This document shows positions 45,047-54,816 of a stretch of DNA of 64,000 bases, in pieces. Numbering within the stretch: the stretch's first letter is position 1; the number at the start of each line of letters is the position of its first letter. The stretch comes from an uncultured Jannaschia sp. (GTDB taxonomy: Bacteria; Pseudomonadota; Alphaproteobacteria; Rhodobacterales; Rhodobacteraceae). Made by a program: the position numbers and the translations under genes. A model generated the notes under the pieces. It was not told where the DNA came from and did no database searches. It worked only from the letters and a program-made list of their open reading frames with translations. The stretch is from the NCBI GenBank assembly GCA_947494145.1, contig CANLTZ010000014.1:1-64000 (forward strand), read 5' to 3'.

Positions 45047-46030
45047 ATGCTGCGTTTTTTCATCCTGATCGCCATTTCAACGACCTTGGGCGCCCTGGTG
45101 CTCCTCCTCTGGGGGTGGGCGGCGGCCTCGTCGCGCCTTCACACGCTGTCAACCCGCGCCCAGTTGGCGCAGACGCGCCACGGCCCTCTCGAATATGCGC
45201 TTGCAGGCGGTGGTCCGACCGTCCTCGTGATCCATGGTGCTGGCGGTGGCTTTGACCAGGGTGAGTTGATCGCCACGCACTTTATTGCCCCATGTTTCCG
45301 CATCCTGGCCGTGTCGCGCTTCGGTTATCTTGGTACCCCCATGCCATCGGATGCCTCACCGATGTCGCAAGCCGACGCGCTGGCAGACCTGCTTTTGACA
45401 TTGGAAACCGGACAGGTCGGTGTCTTCGCCATGTCGGGTGGCGTCCCACCGGCAATCGAGTTGGCCAGGCGCCATCCTGACCTCTTCTCTGGCCTTGTGC
45501 TGTTATCTTCCGCCCCATTTGGTTCCATGCCCGATCCCGCCGCGAACCGGGCCGTGCCGCCTTGGGTTTTCCGGGCATTCTTCGCATCAGAACTACCCTT
45601 TGCCGCCATGGCGCGCCTCAGGCCAGCGTTGTTGCGGCAAATCTTCGATGCGCGCCCAGACCTGATGGCCGATGCAGCCCTTGAAGACCGGGCGTTGGTC
45701 GACGCCCTGATCGCCGCATTCCCACCCGTGACCCATCGTAGAGCCGGACTTGCCAATGAAAGGGCTGCATTGGATCCGGCCGTTGGCCACGCGCTGTCGA
45801 TGATCAAGCTACCGGTTCTGGTCGTCCATGCGGAAGACGATACGATCACGCCGGTTTCGGTTGCCGATCACCTCGCCAACCATTTGCCGGACGCGCGGCT
45901 GATGCGATTTGCGGCTGGCGGGCACCTTCTCATCGGTCACGGGGCTGAGATCCGCAATGCAGCGTCGAACCACCTGCTGCATGGCAACGGATCCAGCGAC
46001 GATGACCCATATCAACTCTGCCCCGGCTAA
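45047..46030 (+). CDS. Alpha/beta hydrolase
   Basis: TVLVIHGAGGGFDQGELIA; FAMSGGVPPAIELA; LPVLVVHAEDDTITPV. Confidence 0.88.
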   Translation: MLRFFILIAISTTLGALVLLLWGWAAASSRLHTLSTRAQLAQTRHGPLEYALAGGGPTVLVIHGAGGGFDQGELIATHFIAPCFRILAVSRFGYLGTPMPSDASPMSQADALADLLLTLETGQVGVFAMSGGVPPAIELARRHPDLFSGLVLLSSAPFGSMPDPAANRAVPPWVFRAFFASELPFAAMARLRPALLRQIFDARPDLMADAALEDRALVDALIAAFPPVTHRRAGLANERAALDPAVGHALSMIKLPVLVVHAEDDTITPVSVADHLANHLPDARLMRFAAGGHLLIGHGAEIRNAASNHLLHGNGSSDDDPYQLCPG

Positions 46031-46082
46031 ACGCGGCGTATTGAGCCTGGACTGCATATCGGGGCCGAAGGATGCGAACGCG

Positions 46083-47825
46083 TCACCCGGCCTGAGCCGG
46101 GCGGCATGCCAGTGGTGAGGGTTCGGACAATGCGCGGGCCGCTTCATGTTGGCTCAGAAACACGCGGCCCGTCAGGTCATCCAGGAAATGACCACGCTCC
46201 AAGCGATCCATCACTGGCCCTTTCACCTCCGATAGATGCAGCGTCACGTCCATTTCTGACAGGCGGGTGTTGATCGCCTCCAACGACTCCAGCGCGCTCA
46301 AGTCGATCTCGTTGATTGCCGTGCATTGCAAGATCACGTGCCGAATGGCGGGATCGCCCGCTACACGGGCATGGATATGGTCTTCGAGGTAGCGGGCATT
46401 GGCGAAGTAAAGGCTTTCATCCACCCGCAGGGTCACCACATGGCGGTCCGTCAGGACCTTGTGGCGCAGGATATTTCTGAAATGCTCCGTCCCGGGGACG
46501 CGCCCCACCTCTGCGATATGCGGGCGGGAAGAGCGGTGCAGATGCAGCAGGATCGACACTGCGACCCCGGTCGAGACGCCGACCTCAACGCCGAAGGCCA
46601 GGGTCAGGGCAATTGTCGTGGCCACGGCGGCGAAATCGGCCTTCGAATAGGTCCAGGCGCGGCGAAGAATGCCAAGATCCACAAGGCTGAGGACCGCGAC
46701 GATGATGGTGGCGGCCAGCGTCGCCTTGGGCAGGAAGTGGATCAGCGGTGTCAGCGTCAGGGCCGCCAAGGCAAGCCCCGCGGCTGTGAACGCGCCGGCG
46801 GCGGGTGTCCGCGCACCTGCATCGAAATTCACGACCGACCGGGAAAAGCCGCCGGTGACGGGAAAGCCGCCGGTGAAGGCGGCGCCCAGATTGGCGGCGC
46901 CTAGGCCGATCAATTCCTGATCGGGGTCGATACGTTGGCGGCGCTTGGCGGCCAGCGTCTGGGCGACCGAGATCGACTCCACGAAGCCGATGATCGAGAT
47001 CAGAAGCGCGGGCAGCGCAAGTTGCCGGATCAGATCGGGCGAGAAGCCGGGCAGGGTGAGCGGCGGCAGTGCTTGGGGCACCGCGCCGACGATGGCCACA
47101 CCTTGGGCGGCGAGGTCGAAGTGCCAAACGGCGTAGGTTGTGGCGGCGATTGCAGCGACGGGGCCAATCTTGGTGAGCGTGTCGGCAGCGGCTTCGGTCA
47201 GGCGCAGACGGCGGAGAAGCGGCTTCAGACCGGACCGAACCCAAAAGAGAAACGCCGTCGCCGCGGCCCCAAGGGCCAGGGTCATCGGGTTGGTTTCAAG
47301 GATGTTGCCCGCCAGGGACGCAAGTAGAACGGGCAGGGTGTGGCCATGGGCCTCGATCCCGAAGATGTGGCGCAACTGGCTAGCGGCGATCAAGATGCCG
47401 CTGGCGGTGATGAACCCCGCTATCACGGGATGAGACAGATAATTCGCAATCGCCCCAAGCCGCAGCAGACCCAACAAGACCAGCATCGCCCCCGACAAGC
47501 CCGCCAGGGTCAAAGCCGCGACGGCATACCCGGCTGTGCCTTGTTCCACGACGTTTCCCAAGGCCGCGGCCGTCATCAGCGACACCACCGCCACAGGCCC
47601 CACCGCCAGCGCGCGGCTGGTGCCAAAGATCGCATAGAGAAGGATCGGGGCGATGGATGCATAAAGGCCCGCCTCGGGTGGCAGCCCGGCCAGCAGCGCG
47701 TAGGCAAGGGATTGTGGGATCAGCATGATCGTCACGATCACCGCCGCAAGCAGGTCGCCTGACAGGTCGCGGCGGCCATAGGCCCGGCCCCAGCTAAGCA
47801 CCGGCAGGTATCGGGCCAAGCGCAT
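46083..47825 (-). CDS. SulP family anion transporter with STAS domain
   Basis: AVIVTIMLIPQSLAYALLAGLPPEAGLYASIAPILLYAIFGTSRALAVGPVAVVSLM. Confidence 0.93.
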   Translation of the reverse strand: MRLARYLPVLSWGRAYGRRDLSGDLLAAVIVTIMLIPQSLAYALLAGLPPEAGLYASIAPILLYAIFGTSRALAVGPVAVVSLMTAAALGNVVEQGTAGYAVAALTLAGLSGAMLVLLGLLRLGAIANYLSHPVIAGFITASGILIAASQLRHIFGIEAHGHTLPVLLASLAGNILETNPMTLALGAAATAFLFWVRSGLKPLLRRLRLTEAAADTLTKIGPVAAIAATTYAVWHFDLAAQGVAIVGAVPQALPPLTLPGFSPDLIRQLALPALLISIIGFVESISVAQTLAAKRRQRIDPDQELIGLGAANLGAAFTGGFPVTGGFSRSVVNFDAGARTPAAGAFTAAGLALAALTLTPLIHFLPKATLAATIIVAVLSLVDLGILRRAWTYSKADFAAVATTIALTLAFGVEVGVSTGVAVSILLHLHRSSRPHIAEVGRVPGTEHFRNILRHKVLTDRHVVTLRVDESLYFANARYLEDHIHARVAGDPAIRHVILQCTAINEIDLSALESLEAINTRLSEMDVTLHLSEVKGPVMDRLERGHFLDDLTGRVFLSQHEAARALSEPSPLACRPAQAG

Positions 47826-47829
47826 CGCG

Positions 47830-48186
47830 TCAGTCGCTGGCGGCAGTTTCGGGTCGGCCTGCCTGCCGTGCCGTCCAAAGACTGGTCGAACGCGCGCCGG
47901 ATCGGCAATAGGCCAAGACCGGACCGGGCAACTCGCTCAGGGCGACGTGGAAGGCTGCGCTATCGTCTTCGTCAAGATCGCCCGGCACGATAGGTAGATA
48001 ACGCGCCTGCAAGCCTTCCTTTTTCGCGGCGGCGGCGATCTGGTCAAAGGGCGGCTGGTCCGGGGCTTCGCCGTCGGGCCGATTGCAGATGATGGCCCGA
48101 AAGCCCAGCTGGGCGAGTGTCGGCAGGTCATCCGGCGCGATCTGCGCGCCAACGGACAAGTCGGGGGTGAGGGGGCGGATATCCAT
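47830..48186 (-). CDS. TIGR01244-type sulfur transferase / phosphatase-like protein
   Basis: MDIRPLTPDLSVGAQIAPDDLPTLAQLGFRAIICNRPDGEAPDQP; LAYCRSGARSTSLW. Confidence 0.88.
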   Translation of the reverse strand: MDIRPLTPDLSVGAQIAPDDLPTLAQLGFRAIICNRPDGEAPDQPPFDQIAAAAKKEGLQARYLPIVPGDLDEDDSAAFHVALSELPGPVLAYCRSGARSTSLWTARQAGRPETAASD

Positions 48187-48189
48187 CGC

Positions 48190-49071
48190 TCAGATCCCGT
48201 TGACCGGGACCTTCAGCACCGGATTGCCTTGATCGTCCGTCGGCACTTCGCCCCCGCGCATGTTCACCTGCAAGGACGGAAGGATCAGCTTGGGCACGGC
48301 CAGCGTGGCGTCCCGTTCCTCGCGCATCTTCACGAAGGCTTCGCGGGTGGTGCCGCCACCCACATGGATGTTGTGGGCCTTCTCGTCGGCGACTGTGGTC
48401 TCCCACTGGATATCTCGACCATTCGGCCCGTAATCATGGCACATGAAAAGACGCATCTCTCCGGGAAGGGTCAGCACTTTCTGAATGCTGTCATAAAGCT
48501 CGCCCGCATCACCGCCTGGAAAGTCGGCCCGGGCCGAGCCGCCGTCTGGCATGAACAGCGTGTCGCCAACGAAGGCCGCATCGCCCATCACATGGGTCAT
48601 GCAGGCGGGCGTGTGACCGGGCGTGTGCATGGCAAAGCAAGTCATGCCGCCGACGTCATACGTGTCTCCGTCCTCGAACAGCGCGTCGAACTGGCTGCCG
48701 TCGCGCTGGAATTCGGTGCCTTCATTGAAGACCTTGCCGAAGGTTTCCTGCACGACCTTGATATTGGCGCCGATACCGACCTTGCCACCCAGCTTCTCCT
48801 GCAGATAGGGCGCGGCGGAGAGGTGGTCGGCATGGACGTGGGTCTCGATGATCCAGTCGACGGTCAGGCCCCGGCGCTCAACCTCGGCGATCAGCGTGTC
48901 GGCGTGATCATAGGTGATCCGGCCCGCCGCGTAGTCGATATCCATGACGCTATCGACGATGGCGCAATGGTCGCTTGCGGGGTCTTTGACGATATAGCTG
49001 ATTGTGTTGGTGGCCTCATCGAAGAAGCCGTCGACCTTGGGATGGGTTTTCATATCAATGGGGTAAGTCAT
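48190..49071 (-). CDS. MBL-fold hydrolase, persulfide dioxygenase / Blh-like
   Basis: HPKVDGFFDEATNTISYIVKDP; ETHVHADHLSAAPYLQEKLGGKVGIG; HDYGPNGRDIQWETTV. Confidence 0.9.
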   Translation of the reverse strand: MTYPIDMKTHPKVDGFFDEATNTISYIVKDPASDHCAIVDSVMDIDYAAGRITYDHADTLIAEVERRGLTVDWIIETHVHADHLSAAPYLQEKLGGKVGIGANIKVVQETFGKVFNEGTEFQRDGSQFDALFEDGDTYDVGGMTCFAMHTPGHTPACMTHVMGDAAFVGDTLFMPDGGSARADFPGGDAGELYDSIQKVLTLPGEMRLFMCHDYGPNGRDIQWETTVADEKAHNIHVGGGTTREAFVKMREERDATLAVPKLILPSLQVNMRGGEVPTDDQGNPVLKVPVNGI

Positions 49072-49082
49072 TGTCTCTCCTC

Positions 49083-49508
49083 CTAGGCTTGCGCGGTGGG
49101 TGTGGGTGTCAGGAGCCGGGCGATCCAGATGCCCGCGATCACGGCAGCGACGAACAGGAAGACGTGCCCGTTACCGGTGCCCAAGGCTGGCAATGCGCCG
49201 CCGGGGCAGAAGCCGGCCATGCCCCAGCCGATTCCGAACAGGGCCGAGCCGCCGACGAGGCGCGCATCCAGATCGGTCTTGGTGGGGATTAGGAACCGCG
49301 TCTCCAACAGGGGGCCGGGCGCGCGCAGCACGAAGCGATAGCCAAGTGCGGTGACCGCAAGCGCACCGCCCATGACGAAGGCGAGGCTTGGGTCCCAACT
49401 TCCGGCGAAATCGAAGAAATTCAGAACTTTGGCCGGGTTCGCCATGCCCGACAGAGAGATGCCGATGCCAAAGATCAGGCCGGTGAGGTAGCTTGCGATG
49501 AGGCGCAT
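49083..49508 (-). CDS. YeeE/YedE (DUF6691-like) half-transporter
   Basis: LTGLIFGIGISLSGMANPAKVLNFFDFAGSWDPSLAFVMGGAL; WGMAGFCPGGALPALG. Confidence 0.88.
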   Translation of the reverse strand: MRLIASYLTGLIFGIGISLSGMANPAKVLNFFDFAGSWDPSLAFVMGGALAVTALGYRFVLRAPGPLLETRFLIPTKTDLDARLVGGSALFGIGWGMAGFCPGGALPALGTGNGHVFLFVAAVIAGIWIARLLTPTPTAQA

Positions 49509-49513
49509 GGGCC

Positions 49514-49945
49514 TTAGCCTCCCAGAACGTGGCGGATCACGTAGACCGTGAACGCGGTGGTGAACATGAATGTCAGCGTGGCGACGATGGATCGGGTCGA
49601 GATACGGGCCATGCCGCAGACGCCGTGGCCCGATGTGCAGCCCGATCCATAGGTCGCGCCGAGTCCAACGATGAGGCCGCCTATGATCAGCATGGGCGTC
49701 GTGACAGGCACCTGAACGGCTGGCATTTGCCCCGTCAGCAATAAGATGACGCCTGGCCCAGTAGTCATCCCGGCCAGTAGGGCGGCGCGCCAATCCCATT
49801 CGGACATGGCGGTTGGGGTGACGAGGCCGGAAAGGATACCCGTGGCGCCCATGATGCGGCCCATGAGACCCATGAGCATCACGGCGGCAATGCCGACGAG
49901 GACACCGCCGAGAAGGGATTGGAATGGGGTGAAAAGGGTTTCCAT
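49514..49945 (-). CDS. YeeE/YedE half-transporter
   Basis: GGVLVGIAAVMLMGLMGRIMGATGILSGL; GLGATYGSGCTSGHGVCGMAR. Confidence 0.9.
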   Translation of the reverse strand: METLFTPFQSLLGGVLVGIAAVMLMGLMGRIMGATGILSGLVTPTAMSEWDWRAALLAGMTTGPGVILLLTGQMPAVQVPVTTPMLIIGGLIVGLGATYGSGCTSGHGVCGMARISTRSIVATLTFMFTTAFTVYVIRHVLGG

Positions 49946-49979
49946 GGTTTGGATCCTAGTTTTGGCGTTGGGCCGCGTG

Positions 49980-49993
49980 TTGACGGCGATCAA
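49980..49993 (-). promoter_or_regulatory. FNR/FixK-type site TTGACGGCGATCAA (plus-strand reading)
   Basis: 35 nt upstream of the YeeE/YedE start; -10-like TAGGAT at 49958-49953. Confidence 0.75.
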
Positions 49994-50144
49994 GGTCGAG
50001 GGATGGCGAATTGGCCGACCAGAAAGGCGAAAGGTACAAGTTCGGGTCACTTTCCGGGGCGAAATGCCCAATTTATGCAGACTTTAGCGCCGCCCTCTGG
50101 CGCCGTCGGTGACTTTGTCACCTCCGCCAAGGCCGCCCCTGGGG

Positions 50145-50822
50145 TCAGTCTTCGCCGAGCCGTTCCAGCGCCATGCGATCCAACAAGGTGATCGTGCCGC
50201 GGGCCTGTTCGATCCAACCGCGGCGCTGGAATTCCTGCAACTGGCGCGAGACGACTTCGCGCGCCGTGCCGAGTTCGACGGACAGCTTTTGGTGCGTCGT
50301 CTCCAACCGGTCGCGCCCGGCGCTAAGCTCGACGAGTTTCTGCGCGAGGCGGATGTCGATACGTTGGAAGGCGACTTCGTCGATGACCAAAAAGAGGTCG
50401 GTGATCCGCTTGGAAAAGGCGGCGAAGACGAAATTGCGAAAGGCGGGCGAGGTGGCGACCAATTCGTCGAAGATGCCGCGGGGAACGGCGGCGGCGCGCA
50501 CGGGTGTCTCCGCGATACCTTCGGCGGAATAGTCATCATAGGCAAGCAGGCAGGCGGTGGTCAGCACGCAGCTTTCGCCCGCATGGATGCGGTAGAGGAC
50601 GATTTCCCGCCCGGTATCGGATACTTGTTGGACCCGGACAGTGCCGTCGAGAAGGAACAGCATGTTTTCGGGCGAGTTGCCTGGGCCGAAGATGATGGAC
50701 CCTTCGGGCAGGTTGGTGACGCGGCTGCGGGCCAGGAGGTGGTCGCGGATTGGACGTTCCAGCCGGGCGAGGCCAGGGAAGCGCGCGGTCCAGTCGTCGG
50801 TCGTTTGGTCCATGGATGTCAT
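50145..50822 (-). CDS. Crp/Fnr family transcriptional regulator
   Basis: Cyclic-nucleotide-binding-like fold and HTH with TAREVVSRQLQEFQRRGWIE; no N-terminal Cys cluster. Confidence 0.9.
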   Translation of the reverse strand: MTSMDQTTDDWTARFPGLARLERPIRDHLLARSRVTNLPEGSIIFGPGNSPENMLFLLDGTVRVQQVSDTGREIVLYRIHAGESCVLTTACLLAYDDYSAEGIAETPVRAAAVPRGIFDELVATSPAFRNFVFAAFSKRITDLFLVIDEVAFQRIDIRLAQKLVELSAGRDRLETTHQKLSVELGTAREVVSRQLQEFQRRGWIEQARGTITLLDRMALERLGED

Positions 50823-50827
50823 GTGGG

Positions 50828-51433
50828 TCAGACCCGGCCTGCCGTCCAGTCCGCCAAGGCGGGCAGGATCGGGTCGAGCGCTTGCTGGAAGGCCGGAACG
50901 ATGTCCCGGGCCGCGTCGGAGGCGGCGATGGCTTCGCCGGTGAAGTCGCGCGAGGCGAGGAGGCGCTGGTCGCGGTCGCGGATGAGAGTGACCGCCAGCG
51001 CGATGCGGATGGGTACGGCTGCGATCTCGGGTGTGGGTTCGGCCTGGAAGGCGTCGATACGCAGCAGAAGCGCCACATCGGGGATCGGACCGCTATCGGC
51101 GGCGCCCACATGGCCGACGCGGCCGGTGGCAGCGATGGAGCGAATGGTTAGCGACTGGACAAGCGCGGGGACATCGTCGGACCAGCGGGCATCGGGCAGG
51201 TAGGCAACGGTCAGCGGGTCGGGCTTGACCAGGATGCGGTCGGTGGCGATGGCGGCGGGCGCGTCGGGGCGCGGCACGGCCAGGACGCGGGGCCGGCGCG
51301 CGCCGGTGCGACCGGGAACGGGCGAAAGGTCGTAGGTGGGCAGCGCGTCGGACGGTGTAAGGGCGCCGATGGCGGCGCAGCCGGACAGGGCAGGGAGGCT
51401 TAAAAGGACGGTGCGGCGGGGGAGGTGGGACAT
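50828..51433 (-). CDS. ABC-type transport auxiliary lipoprotein (PqiC/Mla-associated)
   Basis: Lipobox LSGC; LPTYDLSPVPG; last gene of the mlaEFD-like operon. Confidence 0.8.
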   Translation of the reverse strand: MSHLPRRTVLLSLPALSGCAAIGALTPSDALPTYDLSPVPGRTGARRPRVLAVPRPDAPAAIATDRILVKPDPLTVAYLPDARWSDDVPALVQSLTIRSIAATGRVGHVGAADSGPIPDVALLLRIDAFQAEPTPEIAAVPIRIALAVTLIRDRDQRLLASRDFTGEAIAASDAARDIVPAFQQALDPILPALADWTAGRV

Positions 51434-51437
51434 CAGG

Positions 51438-52973
51438 CTACCGCCGATATTCGGGGACACGGTCGCCTTGAAGCAGGCGAGCCGGGTCTCGTTCGATGCG
51501 GCGCACCGCGTCGGAGATAGTGCGGATCAGGGCGCGGCCGTCGGCGGCGAGACGGCCATATTCCGGCAGAGTGGTTTGGCCGAATGCACGCAGGCCGGGG
51601 GTCACGGATTGAACAGCGGCGGCGATGTCGCCGAGCACTGTTTCGGCGCGCGCAGTCAGTTCCGGCAGATCGCTGGCGATGGCGGTGGCGGCGGCGCTTA
51701 GATCGGCCATGGCGGGACCGATATCGGTATCGATTACACTGGTGGCGGCAACGAAGGCATCATCAGCGGAGCGGAGCGTGGCGTCGAGCGTGTCGAGGCT
51801 GGGCTCGGCCCTGTCCAGCAGGTCGGTGGCGCGCGTGAGGGCGGCGCGCGCTTCTGTGGCGAGCGGGTCGAGTTGGTCGGTGGCGCCGGTGACGTTGGTG
51901 GCGATGCGGTCGAGGGCGGCGCGCGTTTCGGCCGCCGCCGCGCGCAGGTCGGCAAGGGCGGCGGGTAGGTCGTCGCGCAAAGCGGGGGCGGCGGCGTCGA
52001 GCGCGGTGCGGGCGCTGGCGAAGAGGGCGCCGCCATCGCCGGTGGTGAGGTCTGTGATCGAGTCGGAGGCTTCCTCGACCGAGTCAGAGGCGTCTTCGAC
52101 GGCGTCGAAAGCGGCGTCGGCTTGGGTCAGCGCTTGGTCCAGCCGCTCGCCCGCGATGCGGTAGGTCTCCAACGTCACGGGGGCGTCGTCGCGCAGGAGG
52201 GTGCGGGTCAGGTCCAGCACCTCGCGCGCGTCGGTGACGGCAGGGGTGATGGCGTCGAAGCCCTCGGTCGCGGCGATCAGGGCGGCGTCGGCATTGGCCA
52301 GTGTGCCGCGCACGTCGCCTTCCAGCGCGGCGATGGTGTTGCCAAGGCCGCCGATCTGGGTGGCGGCGGCGGACAGCCCTTCGGTGAGGCCCGCCATGCC
52401 GTCGAGTGTGGCATCGAGCTTGCCGGAGGCAGCGTCGAGGTTGGCGATGATGCTTGTGACGCCTTCCCGCGTGCCGGGGCCGGTCATGGTGCGCAGGTCG
52501 GTGATGAGGGCGGAGGCTTCTTCGATCAGGCCGGGGACGTCGGCGATCAGGGTTTGCAGCATCGCCGGGCGCGATGGGATGAGGGGCGGACCGTCGCCGT
52601 CGACGGGCAAGAAGGGGGCATCGGTCGTCCCGCCCAGCAGCGCGATGTAGGACAGGCCGGTGACGCCCTGGGTGGTGAGTTGGGCGACGGTGTCGGCGCG
52701 GACGGGGGTGGCGGTGTCGACCTCTACCTCGACATAGATGAGCGAGGGATCGGGGTCGTGCAGGCGCAGGGATGTGACGCGGCCCACGGGCAGGCCGTTG
52801 AAGACGACCTGGCCTGCCTCCGACAGACCCGAAACGTCGCGGAAGAGAATGCCATAGCGGGTCATGTCACGGTCGATGCGCAAGGCCCCGAGCCAGAGGA
52901 AGGCGGCGAGGACAGCGCCGAGCCCGGCCAGGGTGAAGAGGCCGATCAGCAGGAAGTTGGCTTTGATTTCCAT
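51438..52973 (-). CDS. MlaD family (MCE-domain) protein
   Basis: MEIKANFLLIGLFTLAGLGAVLAAFLWLG; VVFNGLPVGRVTSLRL; long helical tail. Confidence 0.9.
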   Translation of the reverse strand: MEIKANFLLIGLFTLAGLGAVLAAFLWLGALRIDRDMTRYGILFRDVSGLSEAGQVVFNGLPVGRVTSLRLHDPDPSLIYVEVEVDTATPVRADTVAQLTTQGVTGLSYIALLGGTTDAPFLPVDGDGPPLIPSRPAMLQTLIADVPGLIEEASALITDLRTMTGPGTREGVTSIIANLDAASGKLDATLDGMAGLTEGLSAAATQIGGLGNTIAALEGDVRGTLANADAALIAATEGFDAITPAVTDAREVLDLTRTLLRDDAPVTLETYRIAGERLDQALTQADAAFDAVEDASDSVEEASDSITDLTTGDGGALFASARTALDAAAPALRDDLPAALADLRAAAAETRAALDRIATNVTGATDQLDPLATEARAALTRATDLLDRAEPSLDTLDATLRSADDAFVAATSVIDTDIGPAMADLSAAATAIASDLPELTARAETVLGDIAAAVQSVTPGLRAFGQTTLPEYGRLAADGRALIRTISDAVRRIERDPARLLQGDRVPEYRR

Positions 52974-53737
52974 CAGGTCGCCTTTGACGCGGCGCGGCCC
53001 CGGGGGCCGCCGAAATAGTCGCGGATCCAAGGGTGATCGATCTGGCGCAACTCCGCCAGGGGGGCCGTTGCCAGCACGCGGCGTTCGGCCAGGACGGCGA
53101 CGCGGTCGCAAATGGCGTGGAGCGTGTCGAGATCGTGGGTGACCAGGAAGACCGTGAGCCCGAGCGCGTCGCGAAGTTGCTTGACCAGCGCGTCGAGGGC
53201 GGCGGCACCGATCGGATCGAGGCCGGCGGTGGGCTCGTCCAGGAAGACGATTTCGGGGTCCAGCGCGATGGCGCGGGCGAAGCCGGCGCGCTTACGCATG
53301 CCGCCGGAAAGGGCGGAGGGCGGTTTGTGCATGGCGTCTTCGGGCAGGCCGACCATGCGGACCTTGATGGCGGCAAGAGTTTCGCGGGTCTCGTCGCTTA
53401 GGTCCAGTTGTTCGCGCATGGGGGCTTCGACGTTTTCGCGCACGGTGAGGGAGGAGAAGAGCGCGCCGCCTTGGAACATGACGCCCCAGCGGCGGCGCAG
53501 CGCGCGAAAGGCGTCCGGGTCGGTTTCGGTGACGGGTTGGCCGAAGACCTCTATCTGACCTGCGGCGGGGGTCAGAAGGCCTGTGATCTGGCGCAAGAGG
53601 ACGGATTTGCCGGTTCCAGAGCCACCGACAACGCCCAGGATTTCACCCCGGCGGACGTCCAGGTCGAGGGCTTCGTGGACCAGGTGGTCACCGAAGCGGG
53701 TCGTCAGGTCGCGAACTTTGATGATGGGGTCGGTCAT
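52973..53737 (-). CDS. MlaF-like ABC transporter ATPase
   Basis: Walker A GGSGTGKSVLLRQ; LSGGMRKRAGFARAIALDPEIVFLDEPTAGLDP. Confidence 0.94.
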   Translation of the reverse strand: MTDPIIKVRDLTTRFGDHLVHEALDLDVRRGEILGVVGGSGTGKSVLLRQITGLLTPAAGQIEVFGQPVTETDPDAFRALRRRWGVMFQGGALFSSLTVRENVEAPMREQLDLSDETRETLAAIKVRMVGLPEDAMHKPPSALSGGMRKRAGFARAIALDPEIVFLDEPTAGLDPIGAAALDALVKQLRDALGLTVFLVTHDLDTLHAICDRVAVLAERRVLATAPLAELRQIDHPWIRDYFGGPRGRAASKAT

Positions 53738-54816
53738 CAGACGCCCATCAGCGCGAAGAAGACCGAGAAGATGGCATCGGCCAGGATGACGAGGAAGATG
53801 GCAGCCACGACCGAGGCAGAGGTGAGGCGGCCCAGGCTTTCGGCATCGCCGCCCACCTTCAGGCCGTTTCGGCAGCCTACGATGCCGATGATGAGTGCGA
53901 AGAACGGCGCTTTGATAAGGCCCACGGCCAGGTGCCAGGGGCCGATGCCGTTAGCGATGCGCGAGATGAAGGCGGTGGGCGAGATACCCAGGTCGAGCCA
54001 CGCCATGACCGCGCCGCCTGCGAGGCCCGCGATGTTGGCGAGGATGCCGAGGATCGGGAGGGTCAGGATCAGGGCGAGGATGCGGGGGGCCACGAGGATG
54101 GTCACGGGGTCGAGGCCGAGGGCGCGCAGGGCGTCGACCTCTTCGCGCATCTTCATGGAGCCGATGGCGGCGGTGAACGCGGAAGCGGAGCGACCGGCGA
54201 CGATGATGGCCGTCAGAAGGATGCCCAGTTCGCGCAGAACGGAGATGGCGATCAGGTCGACGACGAAGATCTCAGCGCCGAAGCGTTGGAGCTGGGACGC
54301 GCCCTGGAAGGCGACGACGATGCCGATCAGGAAGGACATCAGGGTCACGATGGGCACGGCGTCAAGACCTACGGCCTGCATGTGATGGGCCAGCGACGTG
54401 GCGCGCAGGCGCGTGGGATGGCGCAGAAGGCGGGCGATTTCGGCGACGAAGCCGCCGAGAAAGGCGGTCAGGTCGAGCGCGTCGCGAAGGCGGGCCCATA
54501 CGGTCCGGCCCAAATTGACGATGACGTCGCGTAGACGTTTGGGCGCCGGGACTTCATCCGGGGGCGCAAGGTTTCGGCGCACGGTTTCAAGGAGGGCGGC
54601 GTGGGACGGGGTGGCGCCTTCGATGGGCGCATCCAGACGGTCGGAGAGATCCAGGAGGCGCCATGCGCCCGCCGTGTCGAGGCGGGTAAGCCCTGTCAGC
54701 AGGATGCGGCGCGGCTTAGCACCCGTTGGCACCGCGATGTCGTCCACATCGGTGATGGACAATGCGCCGGACAGCCGCAGGCTATCGCCGGACCAATCAA
54801 GGCGGGGGCCAGTCAT
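53737..54816 (-). CDS. MlaE family permease with N-terminal STAS-like region
   Basis: VALDAVPIVTLMSFLIGIVVAFQGASQLQRFGAEIFVVDLIAISVLRELG. Confidence 0.93.
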   Translation of the reverse strand: MTGPRLDWSGDSLRLSGALSITDVDDIAVPTGAKPRRILLTGLTRLDTAGAWRLLDLSDRLDAPIEGATPSHAALLETVRRNLAPPDEVPAPKRLRDVIVNLGRTVWARLRDALDLTAFLGGFVAEIARLLRHPTRLRATSLAHHMQAVGLDAVPIVTLMSFLIGIVVAFQGASQLQRFGAEIFVVDLIAISVLRELGILLTAIIVAGRSASAFTAAIGSMKMREEVDALRALGLDPVTILVAPRILALILTLPILGILANIAGLAGGAVMAWLDLGISPTAFISRIANGIGPWHLAVGLIKAPFFALIIGIVGCRNGLKVGGDAESLGRLTSASVVAAIFLVILADAIFSVFFALMGV

